A model generated the notes under the pieces. It was given only the letters and a program-made list of their open reading frames with translations, was not told the DNA's origin and did not search any database. From positions 107,593-171,592 of the IMG/VR virus record IMGVR_UViG_3300047560_002175: DNA of 64,000 bases; one strand, given 5' to 3'. Origin of the DNA: a virus. The position numbers were made by a program, and so were the translations under genes. Positions 10,996 to 20,258 of the stretch are shown here, piece after piece; position 1 is the first letter of the stretch; the number at the start of each line of letters is the position of its first letter.

Positions 10996-13900
10996 TTATG
11001 CAGGAATTGCAAATCTAAAGTTGTTTACAAATACTGCAGAAGGAGTAGTACTGTTTGATGCAGTAGTATCTTCTAAACTACGATATTGTGCAGTTACAGG
11101 AACGTTTGGTGATGCTACGTTAACGATTGTAAATCTATAAGTTTCAACACCTGTTTTAGTTGATGTAACACTGTTACCAGGTGATGTAACAACCCAGTGA
11201 TCAGTTGCAGGAGCAGTTGAATCATAGAAATCATTTACTGTATCAACAGTTACACTTACTGTATCCATCAATGAACCTAATGCACTTGGAATTACTTTTA
11301 AACCAAAAATTCTTCCACGGATATCTGGATCATATGCAGGCCCCATAACAACTACTGGGCTAAACATAAAGCGTTTGCTGTTATAAACGTTAGAGTTAAC
11401 AGGTACTAAATTTCCTAAGTGCGGCATTGGGAACGCGTTTGTAACTGTAGCAGTCATTAAACCTGCAGAAAGTGTACCAGGAGAATTACCATACATACCA
11501 GTTGCACTTTGTTCAATTAAATGTCCCCAACGTCCAGTAGTAATTGTACATGCTGAATAAACATGAGCATTTTTACCAATTAAGTCACCACTACTTACAT
11601 GCACACGTGGGCAAGCATAGATACCACCATGTACTGACAAGTTAACACTGTTTAATGTGTAGTCACTCGGAGCAGTTGGAATTTGTGATGATCCAGTTGG
11701 GAATCTATCAGAATGGAAGTATGCAAAGCAAGGCCATGGACTGATGTTTGGTTGTCCAGTAGGCGAAATACTTGTGAAATAGTTTACACCATTTGAAGTA
11801 GTTGTTCCTAAACCTGTACCAACGTCTTCTGGTTGTGCTCTTTCAAATTCAATACAACCTAACCATGATTTTTGTACATTTAAGAATGATTTACCTTGGA
11901 TAATAAAGTATCTTGGTTTAGCAAACAAATACAAGAAACCACCTGCAGTCAGCGATGTAGTTGTACGATCGATAACAGCACTTACTGAAGCTGTGTTATC
12001 ACTTAAATCAGCTTTGTTTAAACCAACACCACCTGATTGTCCAAGTCCAGCAACCCAACGTTCGTATACAACTAAGTTATATGCACCGTCAGATGTAGCA
12101 AATGTACCTGTTGATTGCATTGGCCACCAACGGAATCCAAAGTATTTACGATCTAAGCTTTGGTTAAACAATGCAACCGATGCTTCAGCTGATTTGTTTG
12201 GAGCTGAGTAAATAAATTCAATAAACTCGTTTTGTCCTGAAGAAGGTGTTGGGCACCAAACTGCTGGAGATTGTGCTGCTGCAATTTGTGATACTGGAAT
12301 TGAGTTACGTAATGGTGTACCAAGTACTAAGTTGTATGGACCAGCACCTGTTTGTGATACGATATATGTATACAATGGAACAGTTCTAAAAATTGGTGTA
12401 ATACCAACTGTTGCTGCAAATGAATAACTTGCAGTGAATGCAGAATCAGATGTAATAGATGCAACGGTTGTGTAAACACCTGCGATACATACTTCAGCAC
12501 CGACATGTAATTCAGTTCCAAATTTAGTACCATAACCTGTAACAGTTGTACCTGCACCAGTAACAGCAACTGAACCAGTTAACATAACAGGAGGTCCGCC
12601 AGCATTTTGAATTTTGATAAAGTTGTTAACTGTGTTAATACCTGAAACTGTGTTTACAGTAATTGATGTAGCACCAATTGTTGCTGCAGTAGTAACATAA
12701 GATACAGTTGAGAATTTACCAATTGCAGTTGCACCTTCACGTGTACCTTCTAATACATAACCGTGAATTTTTTTCTTTTTGTATACAGTTGACAATGCAG
12801 GAATTGTAGGCATATCTTGTCCTACGCGGAACATTGTATCACTGATGATTTGAACAACAGTTGCTTCAGTTCCATTAACAATAATATCGTCACCTACACG
12901 CAATTCTTGTGATAACACAGTATTACCTGATTGAACATACGCAATCAATGTGTCATCTTTTCTAAATGGAGATGCCGAAATTGCTTCACGAATAGTACCA
13001 TCAGTACCGCCTGATGAATATGTCGGTGCAGATAAAGTTGCAGCGTTGTATGCAGTTGGAGTGAATGTACGTAATTCATCACCAATCCATACTTGACTTG
13101 CAGCTAATGGTAAATCCCAGTAGAAGTTAGCACCAACTACGTTACCTGGTATAACTGCTGAAGCACCGGCTGCAACAGCGATAGTTCCACGTGGGTATGA
13201 TTTTACTTTTAAGTTACTGTCAAAGAAATCAAAACCAGCGTTAACTGTTAGTTGTGTGTTGCTAAGAATTGCAGTAATTTGTCTAACACGACCACCGATT
13301 ACAATTGTTCTACCAGCAACACCGTTGATTGCTTTGTAAATTGCTGATGCAGTTGAAATTGCAGATGCAGGCGGTACTGTTACAGTTGCAGTTGTATCAT
13401 TAGTTACAGTTGCAATTGTGAAGTAGTTACTTGCACCAATTCTAATTGAATCACCAGGTTGTAATGCTGTAGTTGAAAGACCAGTACCTGTTGCAAATTG
13501 TGAATTAACACCAGTAATAACACCGTCTGTACCAACTGTAACGGTTACTGCAGCAGTACCTGTAAGTTGTACGTCGGTTACTTGGTTTGTAAGTTCACTT
13601 AAAAAGTATGTTCCAGTACCGTTAACGATTGTGCTGTTTAAATCCGCTGTAACTGCAACAGATCCGCTAATGATATTTGAAAAATTGTAGTACCCTGTAC
13701 CAGTTGTTGTGTTGTTAGCTGTCCCCAATAAAGTATAGTTAATAACTTTAATTGAAGATGCAGTTGTAACTGCAGGGCTAAATGCTTGAGTTACAGTAAA
13801 ACTTGTATCAGAAGCAACTGATTGTACAATACGCAATTGCCCGGCAAGCATGATAGTATCGCCTGCTCTTACTTGTGTGTTAAAAATTGTGTTGTTTGTA

Positions 13901-14061
13901 CCAGTAACAGTTGTGCTTGCTGCTGTTGCTGTCCCCTGTAACGTATCGTTTCGTAACCATTTGTCAACAGTTGCGAAAGTAGGCCATTGTTCAGAACCTG
14001 TACCACTTGCTGGGTATGTGATTGCTGCACTATTTCTGCCAAGTTCGTTAAGTACTGCCAT
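10996..14061 (-). CDS. Large virion structural protein (1,021 aa)
   Basis: Begins MAVLNELGRNSAAITYPASG after a good ribosome-binding site (AAGGAGAATAAAAA). The first two thirds consist of repeated Gly/Thr/Val-rich beta segments of the type VTGTGTxF...LxVGDxIxIxG...VxSITSDTAFTV, recurring about six times. The last third (from about residue 600) holds a separate domain with WWPMQSTGTF, a receptor-like aromatic region, and ends in FRFAIPA. The repeat style resembles structural proteins of T4-like marine and freshwater phages. A late-promoter-like CTAAATAC lies about 50 bases upstream and a strong terminator follows. The exact virion location is unknown. Confidence 0.8.
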   Translation of the reverse strand: MAVLNELGRNSAAITYPASGTGSEQWPTFATVDKWLRNDTLQGTATAASTTVTGTNNTIFNTQVRAGDTIMLAGQLRIVQSVASDTSFTVTQAFSPAVTTASSIKVINYTLLGTANNTTTGTGYYNFSNIISGSVAVTADLNSTIVNGTGTYFLSELTNQVTDVQLTGTAAVTVTVGTDGVITGVNSQFATGTGLSTTALQPGDSIRIGASNYFTIATVTNDTTATVTVPPASAISTASAIYKAINGVAGRTIVIGGRVRQITAILSNTQLTVNAGFDFFDSNLKVKSYPRGTIAVAAGASAVIPGNVVGANFYWDLPLAASQVWIGDELRTFTPTAYNAATLSAPTYSSGGTDGTIREAISASPFRKDDTLIAYVQSGNTVLSQELRVGDDIIVNGTEATVVQIISDTMFRVGQDMPTIPALSTVYKKKKIHGYVLEGTREGATAIGKFSTVSYVTTAATIGATSITVNTVSGINTVNNFIKIQNAGGPPVMLTGSVAVTGAGTTVTGYGTKFGTELHVGAEVCIAGVYTTVASITSDSAFTASYSFAATVGITPIFRTVPLYTYIVSQTGAGPYNLVLGTPLRNSIPVSQIAAAQSPAVWCPTPSSGQNEFIEFIYSAPNKSAEASVALFNQSLDRKYFGFRWWPMQSTGTFATSDGAYNLVVYERWVAGLGQSGGVGLNKADLSDNTASVSAVIDRTTTSLTAGGFLYLFAKPRYFIIQGKSFLNVQKSWLGCIEFERAQPEDVGTGLGTTTSNGVNYFTSISPTGQPNISPWPCFAYFHSDRFPTGSSQIPTAPSDYTLNSVNLSVHGGIYACPRVHVSSGDLIGKNAHVYSACTITTGRWGHLIEQSATGMYGNSPGTLSAGLMTATVTNAFPMPHLGNLVPVNSNVYNSKRFMFSPVVVMGPAYDPDIRGRIFGLKVIPSALGSLMDTVSVTVDTVNDFYDSTAPATDHWVVTSPGNSVTSTKTGVETYRFTIVNVASPNVPVTAQYRSLEDTTASNSTTPSAVFVNNFRFAIPA

Positions 14062-14107
14062 TTTTTATTCTCCTTATTAATGAAGTAAGCTCGTCACTTC
14101 GATAAAT

Positions 14108-14115
14108 GTATTTAG
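14108..14115 (-). promoter_or_regulatory. T4-type late promoter element CTAAATAC
   Basis: Minus-strand CTAAATAC about 47 bases upstream of the ATG at 14061. It fits the T4 late consensus except for the first base and matches the elements at 620-627 and 26048-26055. Confidence 0.55.
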
Positions 14116-14121
14116 TTTATT

Positions 14122-15336
14122 TCACTGATTATAAAGTAAAGTTAGACTAAAATTAGTACCTGCTCCTGCCACTACGCTAACCGTAAGTCGATCATTTGTA
14201 TTGATACCAATTTGTAAACCAGTGTACATTGCTGTAATATTTGGTGCGTCAATTTGAAAAAATTGAACTAAGTCACCGCTTTTATATAATCCAACCATTA
14301 TTTGTGAGGTTGTCATATTACCAACTGTTAGCTGTACAGATGTTATTAGTGAAGTAGCAACTGGAACAAAAATTGCACTTCCTAAAAGTGGTGCATGGAA
14401 TTCTCCTAATATATTAAATGTTTTAATTATAACAGGTGGGACATTATTTAAATCTTCGTAACTACCAGTTTTTGCTACAGTTGATAATCCTAAATTTGTA
14501 AATGCATTTAATTTTTCAGTATCTGACAGATTTTGATTATTAACATCATATCTTATTGATGCAGTTACAAATTCAGTATATTCTAATCCATCTGCAGTAG
14601 AATTAACTCTTAAAACATTACCAGCTGCCCCGATTGGTAATGTAGTCATCTCATTATTAAGAGAACCAATTAGTATATCATTGGGATTAATAGATGAAAG
14701 ACCAGTACCACCGTATTGTGGAGTTATAACAGTACCATTCCACTCACCGGTAGTAATTGTTCCTAATGTAGTGATACTTGTTTGACCAACGTATGTGCTA
14801 TCGATATCAATATTGGTAGTTGATACTACAATTCGTCCATCAGTTCCTGCTTGTATTATCCCAGGAGGTCCTTGTTCACCTGTTGCACCGGTTGCACCAG
14901 TTGGTCCTTGTACACCAGGTACACCTTGTGGACCAGTATCACCTGTATCACCTTTAGGTCCTTGTAATCCGGTTTCTCCTTGTGGTCCAGTTAAACCAAT
15001 AGGACCTTGATCACCAGTATCTCCCTTAGGTCCCTGTAAACCAGTTTCTCCTTGTGGTCCAGCAGGTCCAGTTTCACCTGTATCACCCTTAGGTCCTTGT
15101 AATCCAGTTTCACCTTGTGGTCCAGCAGGTCCAGTTTCACCTTGTGGACCAGTTGCACCCGGAATACCTTGTCCACCTGTTGAATATGGTAAATCATTCC
15201 ATCGATGAATTCCATCACCAATCTTAAATTTACCACCTTGATCTAATTCAATTGCTAATTCACCTTCAGCAAGAAGTGGATTATAATAAGTCCAGTCTGC
15301 CGCGAGTCCTCGCCGTAGTTGTAGCTGATTAGCCAT
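14122..15336 (-). CDS. Collagen-like tail fibre with Mtd_N-type N-terminus
   Basis: 404 residues. Residues 1-50 (LQLRRG...LAEGELAIE...[15 protein letters not shown]) match the small N-terminal domain of phage fibre proteins known from the Bordetella phage major tropism determinant (Mtd_N). Residues about 55-155 are Gly-X-Y collagen triplets (GPQGETG, GPKGDTG), expected to form a trimeric rod. The C-terminal half is beta-rich and ends in LTLLYNQ, the likely receptor-facing part. GGAGGAAT precedes the ATG. It overlaps the 15329-17383 fibre gene by 8 bases, so the two are probably translated together. Confidence 0.88.
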   Translation of the reverse strand: MANQLQLRRGLAADWTYYNPLLAEGELAIELDQGGKFKIGDGIHRWNDLPYSTGGQGIPGATGPQGETGPAGPQGETGLQGPKGDTGETGPAGPQGETGLQGPKGDTGDQGPIGLTGPQGETGLQGPKGDTGDTGPQGVPGVQGPTGATGATGEQGPPGIIQAGTDGRIVVSTTNIDIDSTYVGQTSITTLGTITTGEWNGTVITPQYGGTGLSSINPNDILIGSLNNEMTTLPIGAAGNVLRVNSTADGLEYTEFVTASIRYDVNNQNLSDTEKLNAFTNLGLSTVAKTGSYEDLNNVPPVIIKTFNILGEFHAPLLGSAIFVPVATSLITSVQLTVGNMTTSQIMVGLYKSGDLVQFFQIDAPNITAMYTGLQIGINTNDRLTVSVVAGAGTNFSLTLLYNQ

Positions 15337-17383
15337 TTATTCCTCCAAAATCAAAGGTTACTAATCCGCCGTATACTGAATTAGGTCCACCTCCGTCTAT
15401 CATAAATTGTGATAAATCACCTTTAGGTCCTTGTGGTCCAATCGGACCAATATCACCTGTGTCGCCTTTAGGTCCTTGCGGTCCTACAGCTCCGTCTATT
15501 CCTTGTCTTCCGTCAACACCGGCAGGTCCTTGTTCTCCCTGAGGTCCTTGTGGACCAATTGGTCCAGTTTCACCTTGAATTCCTTGAATTCCTTGTGGAC
15601 CAGTTTCGCCTTGAATTCCTTGAATTCCTTGTGGACCTTGATCTCCGGTATCGCCTTTAGGTCCCTGTATGCCTTGAATCCCTTGTGGACCAGTTAAACC
15701 AATTTCTCCTTTAAGACCTTGTTCGCCTTGTGGTCCTTGTGGCCCAATCGGTCCAGTTAAACCAGTTAAACCACGTGGTCCTTGTTCTCCCTGAAGGCCT
15801 TGAGGTCCTTGGTCGCCTTGTGGACCAATTAATCCTGCAGGTCCTTGTGGTCCTTGTGGCCCAGTTAAACCATCTGCTCCCTGTGGTCCTTGTGGTCCAA
15901 CAGCACCAGTTAAACCAGTAGCGCCAGTTAGTCCGCGTTCTCCCTGAAGTCCCTGCGGACCTTGCGGTCCTTGTGGACCAGTTAAACCAGTAGCACCTGT
16001 TGCACCAGTTAACCCCTGTGGTCCTTGAGCACCTTGTTCGCCTTGAGGACCAGTAGCACCAGTTAAACCACGTAGACCTTGCGGTCCTGTTGGTCCAATT
16101 TCTCCTTGTGGTCCTTGTATACCTTGAGCACCAGTTAATCCAGTTAAACCACGTTCCCCTTGTATACCTTGATCGCCTTGTGGTCCTTGTGGTCCAACAG
16201 CACCAGTAGCACCGGTAGCACCAGTTAGGCCACGCTCTCCTTGTATACCTTGCGGTCCTTGTGGTCCAACAGGACCAGTTGCGCCAGTTGCTCCTGTAGC
16301 GCCAGTTGCACCTGGTAATCCGTCTGCACCTGCAGGGCCTTGTGGTCCAACTGCGCCAGTAGCACCAGTTAAACCAGTTAGTCCGCGTTCGCCTTGTAAT
16401 CCCTGCGGTCCTTGTTCGCCTTGTGGTCCGGCAGCACCAGTTAAACCAGTTAGTCCGCGTTCTCCCTGCGGTCCTTGTGGTCCAATTGGTCCTTGTTCAC
16501 CAGTAGCACCAGTTAAGCCGCGCGGTCCAGTCGGTCCTGCCGGTCCGGTATCGCCTTGTATACCTTGTGGACCAGTTGCGCCAGTAGCACCAGTTAAACC
16601 AGTAGCGCCAGTTAACCCCTGTGGTCCTTGTAATCCCTGTGGTCCTTGTGGGCCAACAGCACCAGTTGCACCAGTAGCGCCAGTAGCGCCTGGTAATCCG
16701 TCTGCACCTGCAGGTCCTTGTGGTCCAGTTGGTCCAGTTAAGCCAGTTAACCCACGTGGTCCTTGATCACCGGTATCACCTTTAGGTCCAGTTGGTCCAG
16801 TTAAACCAGTAGCACCAGTAGCACCAGTTAGTCCTCGTTCCCCTTGTATACCTTGAGGTCCGTCAGGTCCAGTTGGTCCGGTTAAACCAGTTAAACCACG
16901 TGGTCCTTGATCGCCTTGAGGTCCTTGTGGACCAGTTAAGCCTTGAGGTCCTTGTGGTCCAGCTGGGCCAGCTGGCCCTTGTGGTCCTGTAGTATATTCG
17001 ACGCTAATAGTTCCGTCTGCGCTAACAGTAATACCAGAACCAATTTTAACACCGCCGAGGATAGATGAAGTAGCAATAGGTGTAGCAGATGCAGATCGCC
17101 ATGTATTTGCATATCGGATATTTAGATTGCCAGTTGTGGTATTCCACCACAAAGTACCTGGATCTAAAGAAGATGGAGGAGTGCTTGAAACGTAGATTGT
17201 TGCGTTGCCGGAACCCCCTCCACCTCCAGATCCTCCAAAGGTGAGTGGAATACCGCCAAGCGTTATACCGTCAGATAATCGTAAATCGCCGACATCTTCG
17301 TTATAAAATATAATACCTTTTTCGCCGACAAAGTCGTCGGCATCAATTTTAACACGTCCTGATCTAATCTTTTGAGTGGTCAT
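15329..17383 (-). CDS. Long collagen-like fibre protein (684 aa)
   Basis: The N-terminus ([14 protein letters not shown]...[16 protein letters not shown]) has the short [11 protein letters not shown] beta motif seen at phage fibre N-termini and shared with the 33640-35937 fibre. A Gly-rich hinge and a small domain follow ([17 protein letters not shown]). From about residue 132 nearly to the end the protein is one uninterrupted run of Gly-X-Y triplets (GPQGPQG, GLTGATG, GIQGERG), more than 170 triplets, ending in a short non-collagen tail. There is no separate C-terminal knob, so trimerisation and receptor contact may depend on the partner encoded just downstream, with which it overlaps by 8 bases. 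No clear ribosome-binding site was seen. Confidence 0.88.
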   Translation of the reverse strand: MTTQKIRSGRVKIDADDFVGEKGIIFYNEDVGDLRLSDGITLGGIPLTFGGSGGGGGSGNATIYVSSTPPSSLDPGTLWWNTTTGNLNIRYANTWRSASATPIATSSILGGVKIGSGITVSADGTISVEYTTGPQGPAGPAGPQGPQGLTGPQGPQGDQGPRGLTGLTGPTGPDGPQGIQGERGLTGATGATGLTGPTGPKGDTGDQGPRGLTGLTGPTGPQGPAGADGLPGATGATGATGAVGPQGPQGLQGPQGLTGATGLTGATGATGPQGIQGDTGPAGPTGPRGLTGATGEQGPIGPQGPQGERGLTGLTGAAGPQGEQGPQGLQGERGLTGLTGATGAVGPQGPAGADGLPGATGATGATGATGPVGPQGPQGIQGERGLTGATGATGAVGPQGPQGDQGIQGERGLTGLTGAQGIQGPQGEIGPTGPQGLRGLTGATGPQGEQGAQGPQGLTGATGATGLTGPQGPQGPQGLQGERGLTGATGLTGAVGPQGPQGADGLTGPQGPQGPAGLIGPQGDQGPQGLQGEQGPRGLTGLTGPIGPQGPQGEQGLKGEIGLTGPQGIQGIQGPKGDTGDQGPQGIQGIQGETGPQGIQGIQGETGPIGPQGPQGEQGPAGVDGRQGIDGAVGPQGPKGDTGDIGPIGPQGPKGDLSQFMIDGGGPNSVYGGLVTFDFGGING

Positions 17384-17387
17384 ACAT

Positions 17388-17395
17388 GTATTTAT
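17388..17395 (-). promoter_or_regulatory. Late-promoter-like ATAAATAC very close to a start codon
   Basis: Minus-strand ATAAATAC lies only 4 bases before the ATG at 17383. If active with normal T4 spacing, the transcript would be essentially leaderless or the real start would lie further in. Weak call because of that geometry. Confidence 0.3.
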
Positions 17396-17433
17396 TGTAG
17401 ATTATCAAAAGATTAAGCAGGGTGTATAAGTAA

Positions 17434-17667
17434 CTAGCGACGTCGTTTAGCTAGAATCGCTTCTTTTTCTAATTTTTTACGGTAACGTGCTTTTGCAGCG
17501 CCTGCTTCACGTTTACGCTTTGTAGTGGGTTTTTCGTAGAATTCTTTCTTACGTAGAGTTTCTAATTTATTTGAATCTTCAACTTTGCGTTTAAATCTAC
17601 GCAATGCTTGTGTAATATTTTCATTTTCTCTTACTGAAACTTTAACTTTATTCTGCAGTGTTATCAT
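17434..17667 (-). CDS. rpsU: Phage-encoded ribosomal protein bS21
   Basis: About 77 residues with the bS21 pattern: [21 protein letters not shown], then [15 protein letters not shown] and a Lys/Arg-rich helix ending in AKRRR. bS21 is a small-subunit protein near the anti-Shine-Dalgarno end of 16S rRNA, and phage versions are known from large and marine phages. Phage bS21 is thought to exchange into host ribosomes and bias initiation. I chose the third possible ATG (17667), which has GAGGAAG upstream and gives a normal family length. It overlaps the end of the 17648-18055 gene. Family identity is seen in sequence; the role is inferred. Confidence 0.9.
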   Translation of the reverse strand: MITLQNKVKVSVRENENITQALRRFKRKVEDSNKLETLRKKEFYEKPTTKRKREAGAAKARYRKKLEKEAILAKRRR

Positions 17668-18055
17668 TATCTTCCTCATTGTTAATTTGATCAACTATCC
17701 AATCTAAATCAAAAATTCTATTTTTAGAAATTAAATTGTATGGTGTTAGTTCGTCGTTAGTTATATAATATGATTCTGGGTGTGTTAGCATAAAACTAAT
17801 AAACAGTTTAGTAGTTGGATCACAATTATCAACATCAATAATTATTACAGCTACTTGATGCATTACACTCAATAACCATTCAATATCTGGTTCGTCAGTA
17901 TCGTAAATGAAGACATTCATGTCTTCATCAGATTGACTAATAATAGTTTGAAAATTTTCTAAAACATTATTTGATGGACGTACTAATAAATAACCAACAT
18001 CTAAATTAAAAAATTTATCTGGAGGAGTTATAACTGTAACTTTTCCTAAATTCAT
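17648..18055 (-). CDS. Hypothetical acidic protein upstream of bS21
   Basis: 135 residues beginning [21 protein letters not shown]. Alternating hydrophobic strands and short helices ([32 protein letters not shown]) resemble a small alpha/beta Rossmann- or receiver-like fold. The C-terminus is highly acidic ([11 protein letters not shown]). A CTAAATAC late-type element lies about 33 bases upstream, inside the 3' end of the RlpA-like gene. It overlaps the bS21 gene by about 20 bases, suggesting coupled translation. Not recognised as a named family. Confidence 0.7.
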   Translation of the reverse strand: MNLGKVTVITPPDKFFNLDVGYLLVRPSNNVLENFQTIISQSDEDMNVFIYDTDEPDIEWLLSVMHQVAVIIIDVDNCDPTTKLFISFMLTHPESYYITNDELTPYNLISKNRIFDLDWIVDQINNEEDNDNTAE

Positions 18056-18063
18056 GTGACCTT

Positions 18064-18591
18064 CTATGTAGTGATTAGTTTTGTTTTGTATTTAGTGTAA
18101 AAACCTTTCACTGTTAAAGAAACCTTTTGAACACCGGTAATTCCAATTCTTTTAGCAGCTTCTTTTGAAAGATCAATGATTCTGCCTTTTAAAAATGGTC
18201 CGCGGTCATTGATTCTAACTAGTACTGATTTATGATTTACATCATTAGTTACTTCAACAACTGTGCCAAATGGTAATGTCTTATGTGCTGCAGTTAGTTC
18301 TTTTGGACTAAAATATTCTCCGTTTGCAGTTTTTGGTCTGCGACGATATCTTGGTCCTGATTCATAACCATACCAGCTTGCATAACCATTCATGCTATCT
18401 CCAGATGCTAACGGATTTCTGTGTTTATGTTTTCTGTGTTTTTTGAATAATGCAATTTTATGTTTCATTTTTGCATTGTGTTTAACTTGTTCGACATGTT
18501 TTTCGTTGACATGTTTTTGTGACGCATCTACTGGAAATGCGGTTGAAATTAATGAGAGGGCAAGAAGCCCTATTGGTAGTGAATTTTTCAT
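18064..18591 (-). CDS. RlpA-like secreted peptidoglycan enzyme
   Basis: 175 residues. A signal peptide ([19 protein letters not shown], then PVDAS) is followed by a Lys/His-rich linker (residues about 30-60) and an RlpA-type double-psi beta-barrel: [38 protein letters not shown] and GRIIDLS. The Asp of NDRGPF matches the conserved acidic residue of the family. RlpA proteins are lytic transglycosylases acting on denuded glycan at the division septum. A phage copy may help lysis or remodel the wall. The ATG at 18591 has a strong AAAGGAG; the frame extends upstream but only through the structured leader. Confidence 0.85.
   Translation of the reverse strand: MKNSLPIGLLALSLISTAFPVDASQKHVNEKHVEQVKHNAKMKHKIALFKKHRKHKHRNPLASGDSMNGYASWYGYESGPRYRRRPKTANGEYFSPKELTAAHKTLPFGTVVEVTNDVNHKSVLVRINDRGPFLKGRIIDLSKEAAKRIGITGVQKVSLTVKGFYTKYKTKLITT
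18088..18095 (-). promoter_or_regulatory. T4-type late promoter element CTAAATAC
   Basis: Minus-strand CTAAATAC inside the 3' coding end of the RlpA-like gene, about 33 bases upstream of the 17648-18055 gene. It would permit late transcription of that gene and bS21 independently of the RlpA promoter. Confidence 0.5.
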
Positions 18592-18830
18592 ATTTTCTCC
18601 TTTCACTTGGTGTGCTCTGTCACAGCCGCACATTACATTAAGGGAGTAAACTGCACGAGGTTCTTCGAACCCATTTGTTCGTGACGTCTTCTCCATCAGC
18701 CACAACATTAAAACTGCAAATGTTGTACCTTTGGCAAGCCTGGCTTCCCGAATTTCGCGGGTTTCTACTTTGGCCAAGACTCGCAGGATTGATTACATCT
18801 CTCAATCCAACTATCTTAGTTTCTCTCGAA
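18592..18830 (-). ncRNA. Long structured 5' leader of the RlpA-like gene (candidate regulatory RNA)
   Basis: About 240 transcribed but apparently untranslated bases lie between the promoter at 18837-18865 and the RlpA start. Several perfect stems are visible: an 8-bp stem (18702-18709 with 18719-18726), a two-part stem (18654-18658 with 18679-18683 enclosing 18659-18663 with 18667-18671), and a CCCG/CGGG hairpin (18747-18750 with 18758-18761). The leader ends in AAAGGAG before the ATG. It resembles a riboswitch or attenuator in layout, but I could not match a known class. It is less AT-rich than its surroundings. Confidence 0.45.
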
Positions 18831-18836
18831 ACATAT

Positions 18837-18865
18837 AATATATAGTATAAATTGATAAAATACAA
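18837..18865 (-). promoter_or_regulatory. Sigma70-type promoter for the RlpA-like gene
   Basis: Minus-strand TTGTAT (18860-18865), 17-base spacer, TATATT (18837-18842). It is positioned to start the structured leader near 18830. Confidence 0.5.
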
Positions 18866-18947
18866 TTTAAAATATGGTTTTTTATCTAATTAACTTATAC
18901 TTTTACATATTATACATAAAAATTGCTAAGTTGTCAAGTGAAAACTA

Positions 18948-18955
18948 CTAAATAT
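18948..18955 (+). promoter_or_regulatory. Late-promoter-like CTAAATAT
   Basis: Plus-strand CTAAATAT about 20 bases upstream of the ATG at 18975, before AGGAG. It has the same form as the minus-strand late elements. Confidence 0.45.
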
Positions 18956-18974
18956 AAGATAATAGGAGTTTTTA

Positions 18975-19877
18975 ATGAAAATACATGAATTAATGGAAGC
19001 ACGTTTGCAAGATTCACTCCCTCATCTTCTTACAAGCGTAGCATCTTTAGAAAAACTATATACAATTACCATGCCAGGCATTCTTGCTGATTTTACAAGA
19101 AAAATGCGTGATACTGGTGCTGCTACTGATAGTTTTGGTCGTGGTATGGAAAATAGAGATATTAGAACTGTTACGATGCAACTTGGTGCTGCAAAATCAA
19201 AATGGTTTACTGAAAATTATTTTTCATATTCTAAGAGTAGAAGAGAGTTATCAGGGACTGGGCTAAAAACTGCATTAGTGGAATTATCAAAATTACCTGA
19301 ATTACAAAGCATTCCTGCTATAAAAACATTAGCACATTTAGATGTTAACATAAATCCAAATAATAAATCTAAAGAAGCTGACATTATGTCATATGGTGAG
19401 TTAATGGGTGAGATTGAATTAGAGTTACCAGAAATTTTAGAAAAAATTGGTAAAATTATTGGAAATCCGGATTTAACTGCTAGAGGAACAAGGTTAGATA
19501 CTACTATCGGATCTTGGTATAAAAAGAAAGATGCTACTGTTCCAAAAGTTCATCAGGATGCAGACAAAATAGTAAAACGTGGTGATGCATATCATACTCA
19601 TCGTAAAGATAGTAATTTAGGTAAAGGTGACATCATGTCGCCAGCTGAAAAACCTGGCAAATCTGGCAATCATAGTCAAAATATGAGTGCTGCTCAACAA
19701 GCAATTAATCAAGGTTTTGAATTACTTAAAAAGCATGGTATTAGAGATCATGAATTACATGCAATTAGACAAAAAGTTCAAAAAAGTGATAATCAACTAA
19801 TGGCCTTACTGCAAGTATTTCAAGAGTTTGGAATCAACCCAAATGCGTTAATGGAAGCTTGGTTAAGAACTTATTAA
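18975..19877 (+). CDS. Hypothetical protein with capsid-targeting-like N-terminus (300 aa)
   Basis: Begins MKIHELMEARLQD, which resembles the T4 capsid-targeting signal (T4 IPIII starts MKTYQEFIAE, as I recall), with an LxE cleavage-like site after LME. The rest is mostly helical, with no recognised domain. Residues about 185-235 are His/Lys-rich (AYHTHRKDSNLGKGD) and the C-terminus is helical (EFGINPNALMEAWLRTY). It is the only plus-strand gene in this part of the genome, has its own AGGAG and a late-type element, and ends at a bidirectional terminator. A head-internal protein is a reasonable guess. Confidence 0.7.
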   Translation: MKIHELMEARLQDSLPHLLTSVASLEKLYTITMPGILADFTRKMRDTGAATDSFGRGMENRDIRTVTMQLGAAKSKWFTENYFSYSKSRRELSGTGLKTALVELSKLPELQSIPAIKTLAHLDVNINPNNKSKEADIMSYGELMGEIELELPEILEKIGKIIGNPDLTARGTRLDTTIGSWYKKKDATVPKVHQDADKIVKRGDAYHTHRKDSNLGKGDIMSPAEKPGKSGNHSQNMSAAQQAINQGFELLKKHGIRDHELHAIRQKVQKSDNQLMALLQVFQEFGINPNALMEAWLRTY

Positions 19878-19878
19878 G

Positions 19879-19905
19879 AAAAAAGGGCTAATTAGCCCTT
19901 TTTTT
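19879..19905. terminator. Bidirectional rho-independent terminator
   Basis: A perfect inverted repeat, AAGGGCTAA with TTAGCCCTT (19883-19900), is flanked by A residues on the left and T residues on the right. It serves both the plus-strand 18975-19877 gene and the minus-strand operon that ends with the PqqA-like gene, whose stop codon touches it. Confidence 0.92.
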
Positions 19906-19978
19906 AACGATTACAAATATACATAGTGACTTCAAAGCCAAACCGTATATCATTATAACTTGGTGTTTCCCATTTCAT
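19904..19978 (-). CDS. pqqA: PqqA-like peptide, precursor of pyrroloquinoline quinone
   Basis: A 24-codon gene. The product begins MKWETPSYNDIR and continues FGFEVTMYICNR. This matches the PqqA family: W near the start, P-x-Y-x-D-(L/I)-R, the GFEVTMY core and an NR or SR end. In PqqA a Glu and a Tyr separated by three residues are crosslinked by the radical-SAM enzyme PqqE (with PqqD) to build PQQ; here they are E16 and Y20. A strong AAAGGAG lies 7 bases before the ATG. It is the last cistron of the nrdA-to-PAAR operon, 13 bases after the PAAR stop, ending at the terminator. No other pqq gene is in the window, so host enzymes would be needed. Family recognition is from memory of PqqA sequences. 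Confidence 0.85.
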   Translation of the reverse strand: MKWETPSYNDIRFGFEVTMYICNR

Positions 19979-19991
19979 AACTTAATCTCCT

Positions 19992-20258
19992 TTATCCGCC
20001 TGCAAATACGTTACCTGAACCGGTTGCAGGATGTGCGCATGATGCTTTATCACCCTCGCGACATACTCCAATATTGTTAGCAAACACTGTTCCGCTATGG
20101 TCAACCATTACAGGTGACGCATGTGGTGCATCACCGTGACCTTGAATGTGAGCACCTTGTACTGTAATAGGTTTGTTATTAACAAATACAGTAGGTGCTA
20201 ACGCTTCAATGATTGTGCCACCTGCGGTATCTTGATTTACTCTCGAAACCCCAGGCAT
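19992..20258 (-). CDS. PAAR-domain spike-tip protein
   Basis: 88 residues with the PAAR pattern: MPGVSRVNQDTAGG, FVNNKPITVQG, GHGDAPHASPVM, GTVFANNIGVCREGDKASC, HPATGSGNVFAGG. PAAR proteins form the sharp metal-bound cone at the tip of the tail spike (gp5.4 in T4). The His and Cys residues near HGD, CREGD and CAHP are candidate metal ligands. It overlaps the upstream Sm-like gene by one base. Confidence 0.92.
   Translation of the reverse strand: MPGVSRVNQDTAGGTIIEALAPTVFVNNKPITVQGAHIQGHGDAPHASPVMVDHSGTVFANNIGVCREGDKASCAHPATGSGNVFAGG

Noticed and set aside
15431-15921. Plus-strand open frames opposite the collagen-like genes
   Set aside because: They are mirror frames of the collagen codons, with no RBS and simple-sequence products.
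14870-16990. Strongly periodic short repeats, CRISPR-like at first sight
   Set aside because: The period follows Gly-X-Y codons of two collagen-like fibre genes; there are no unique spacers between identical repeats.
18592-18777. N-terminal extension of the RlpA-like gene by 62 codons
   Set aside because: It covers strongly paired leader sequence and would put residues before a clear signal peptide; the ATG at 18591 has the strong RBS.
18592-18830. Known c-di-AMP (ydaO) or c-di-GMP riboswitch in the RlpA leader
   Set aside because: The conserved cores of these classes, as I remember them, are not present in the sequence.
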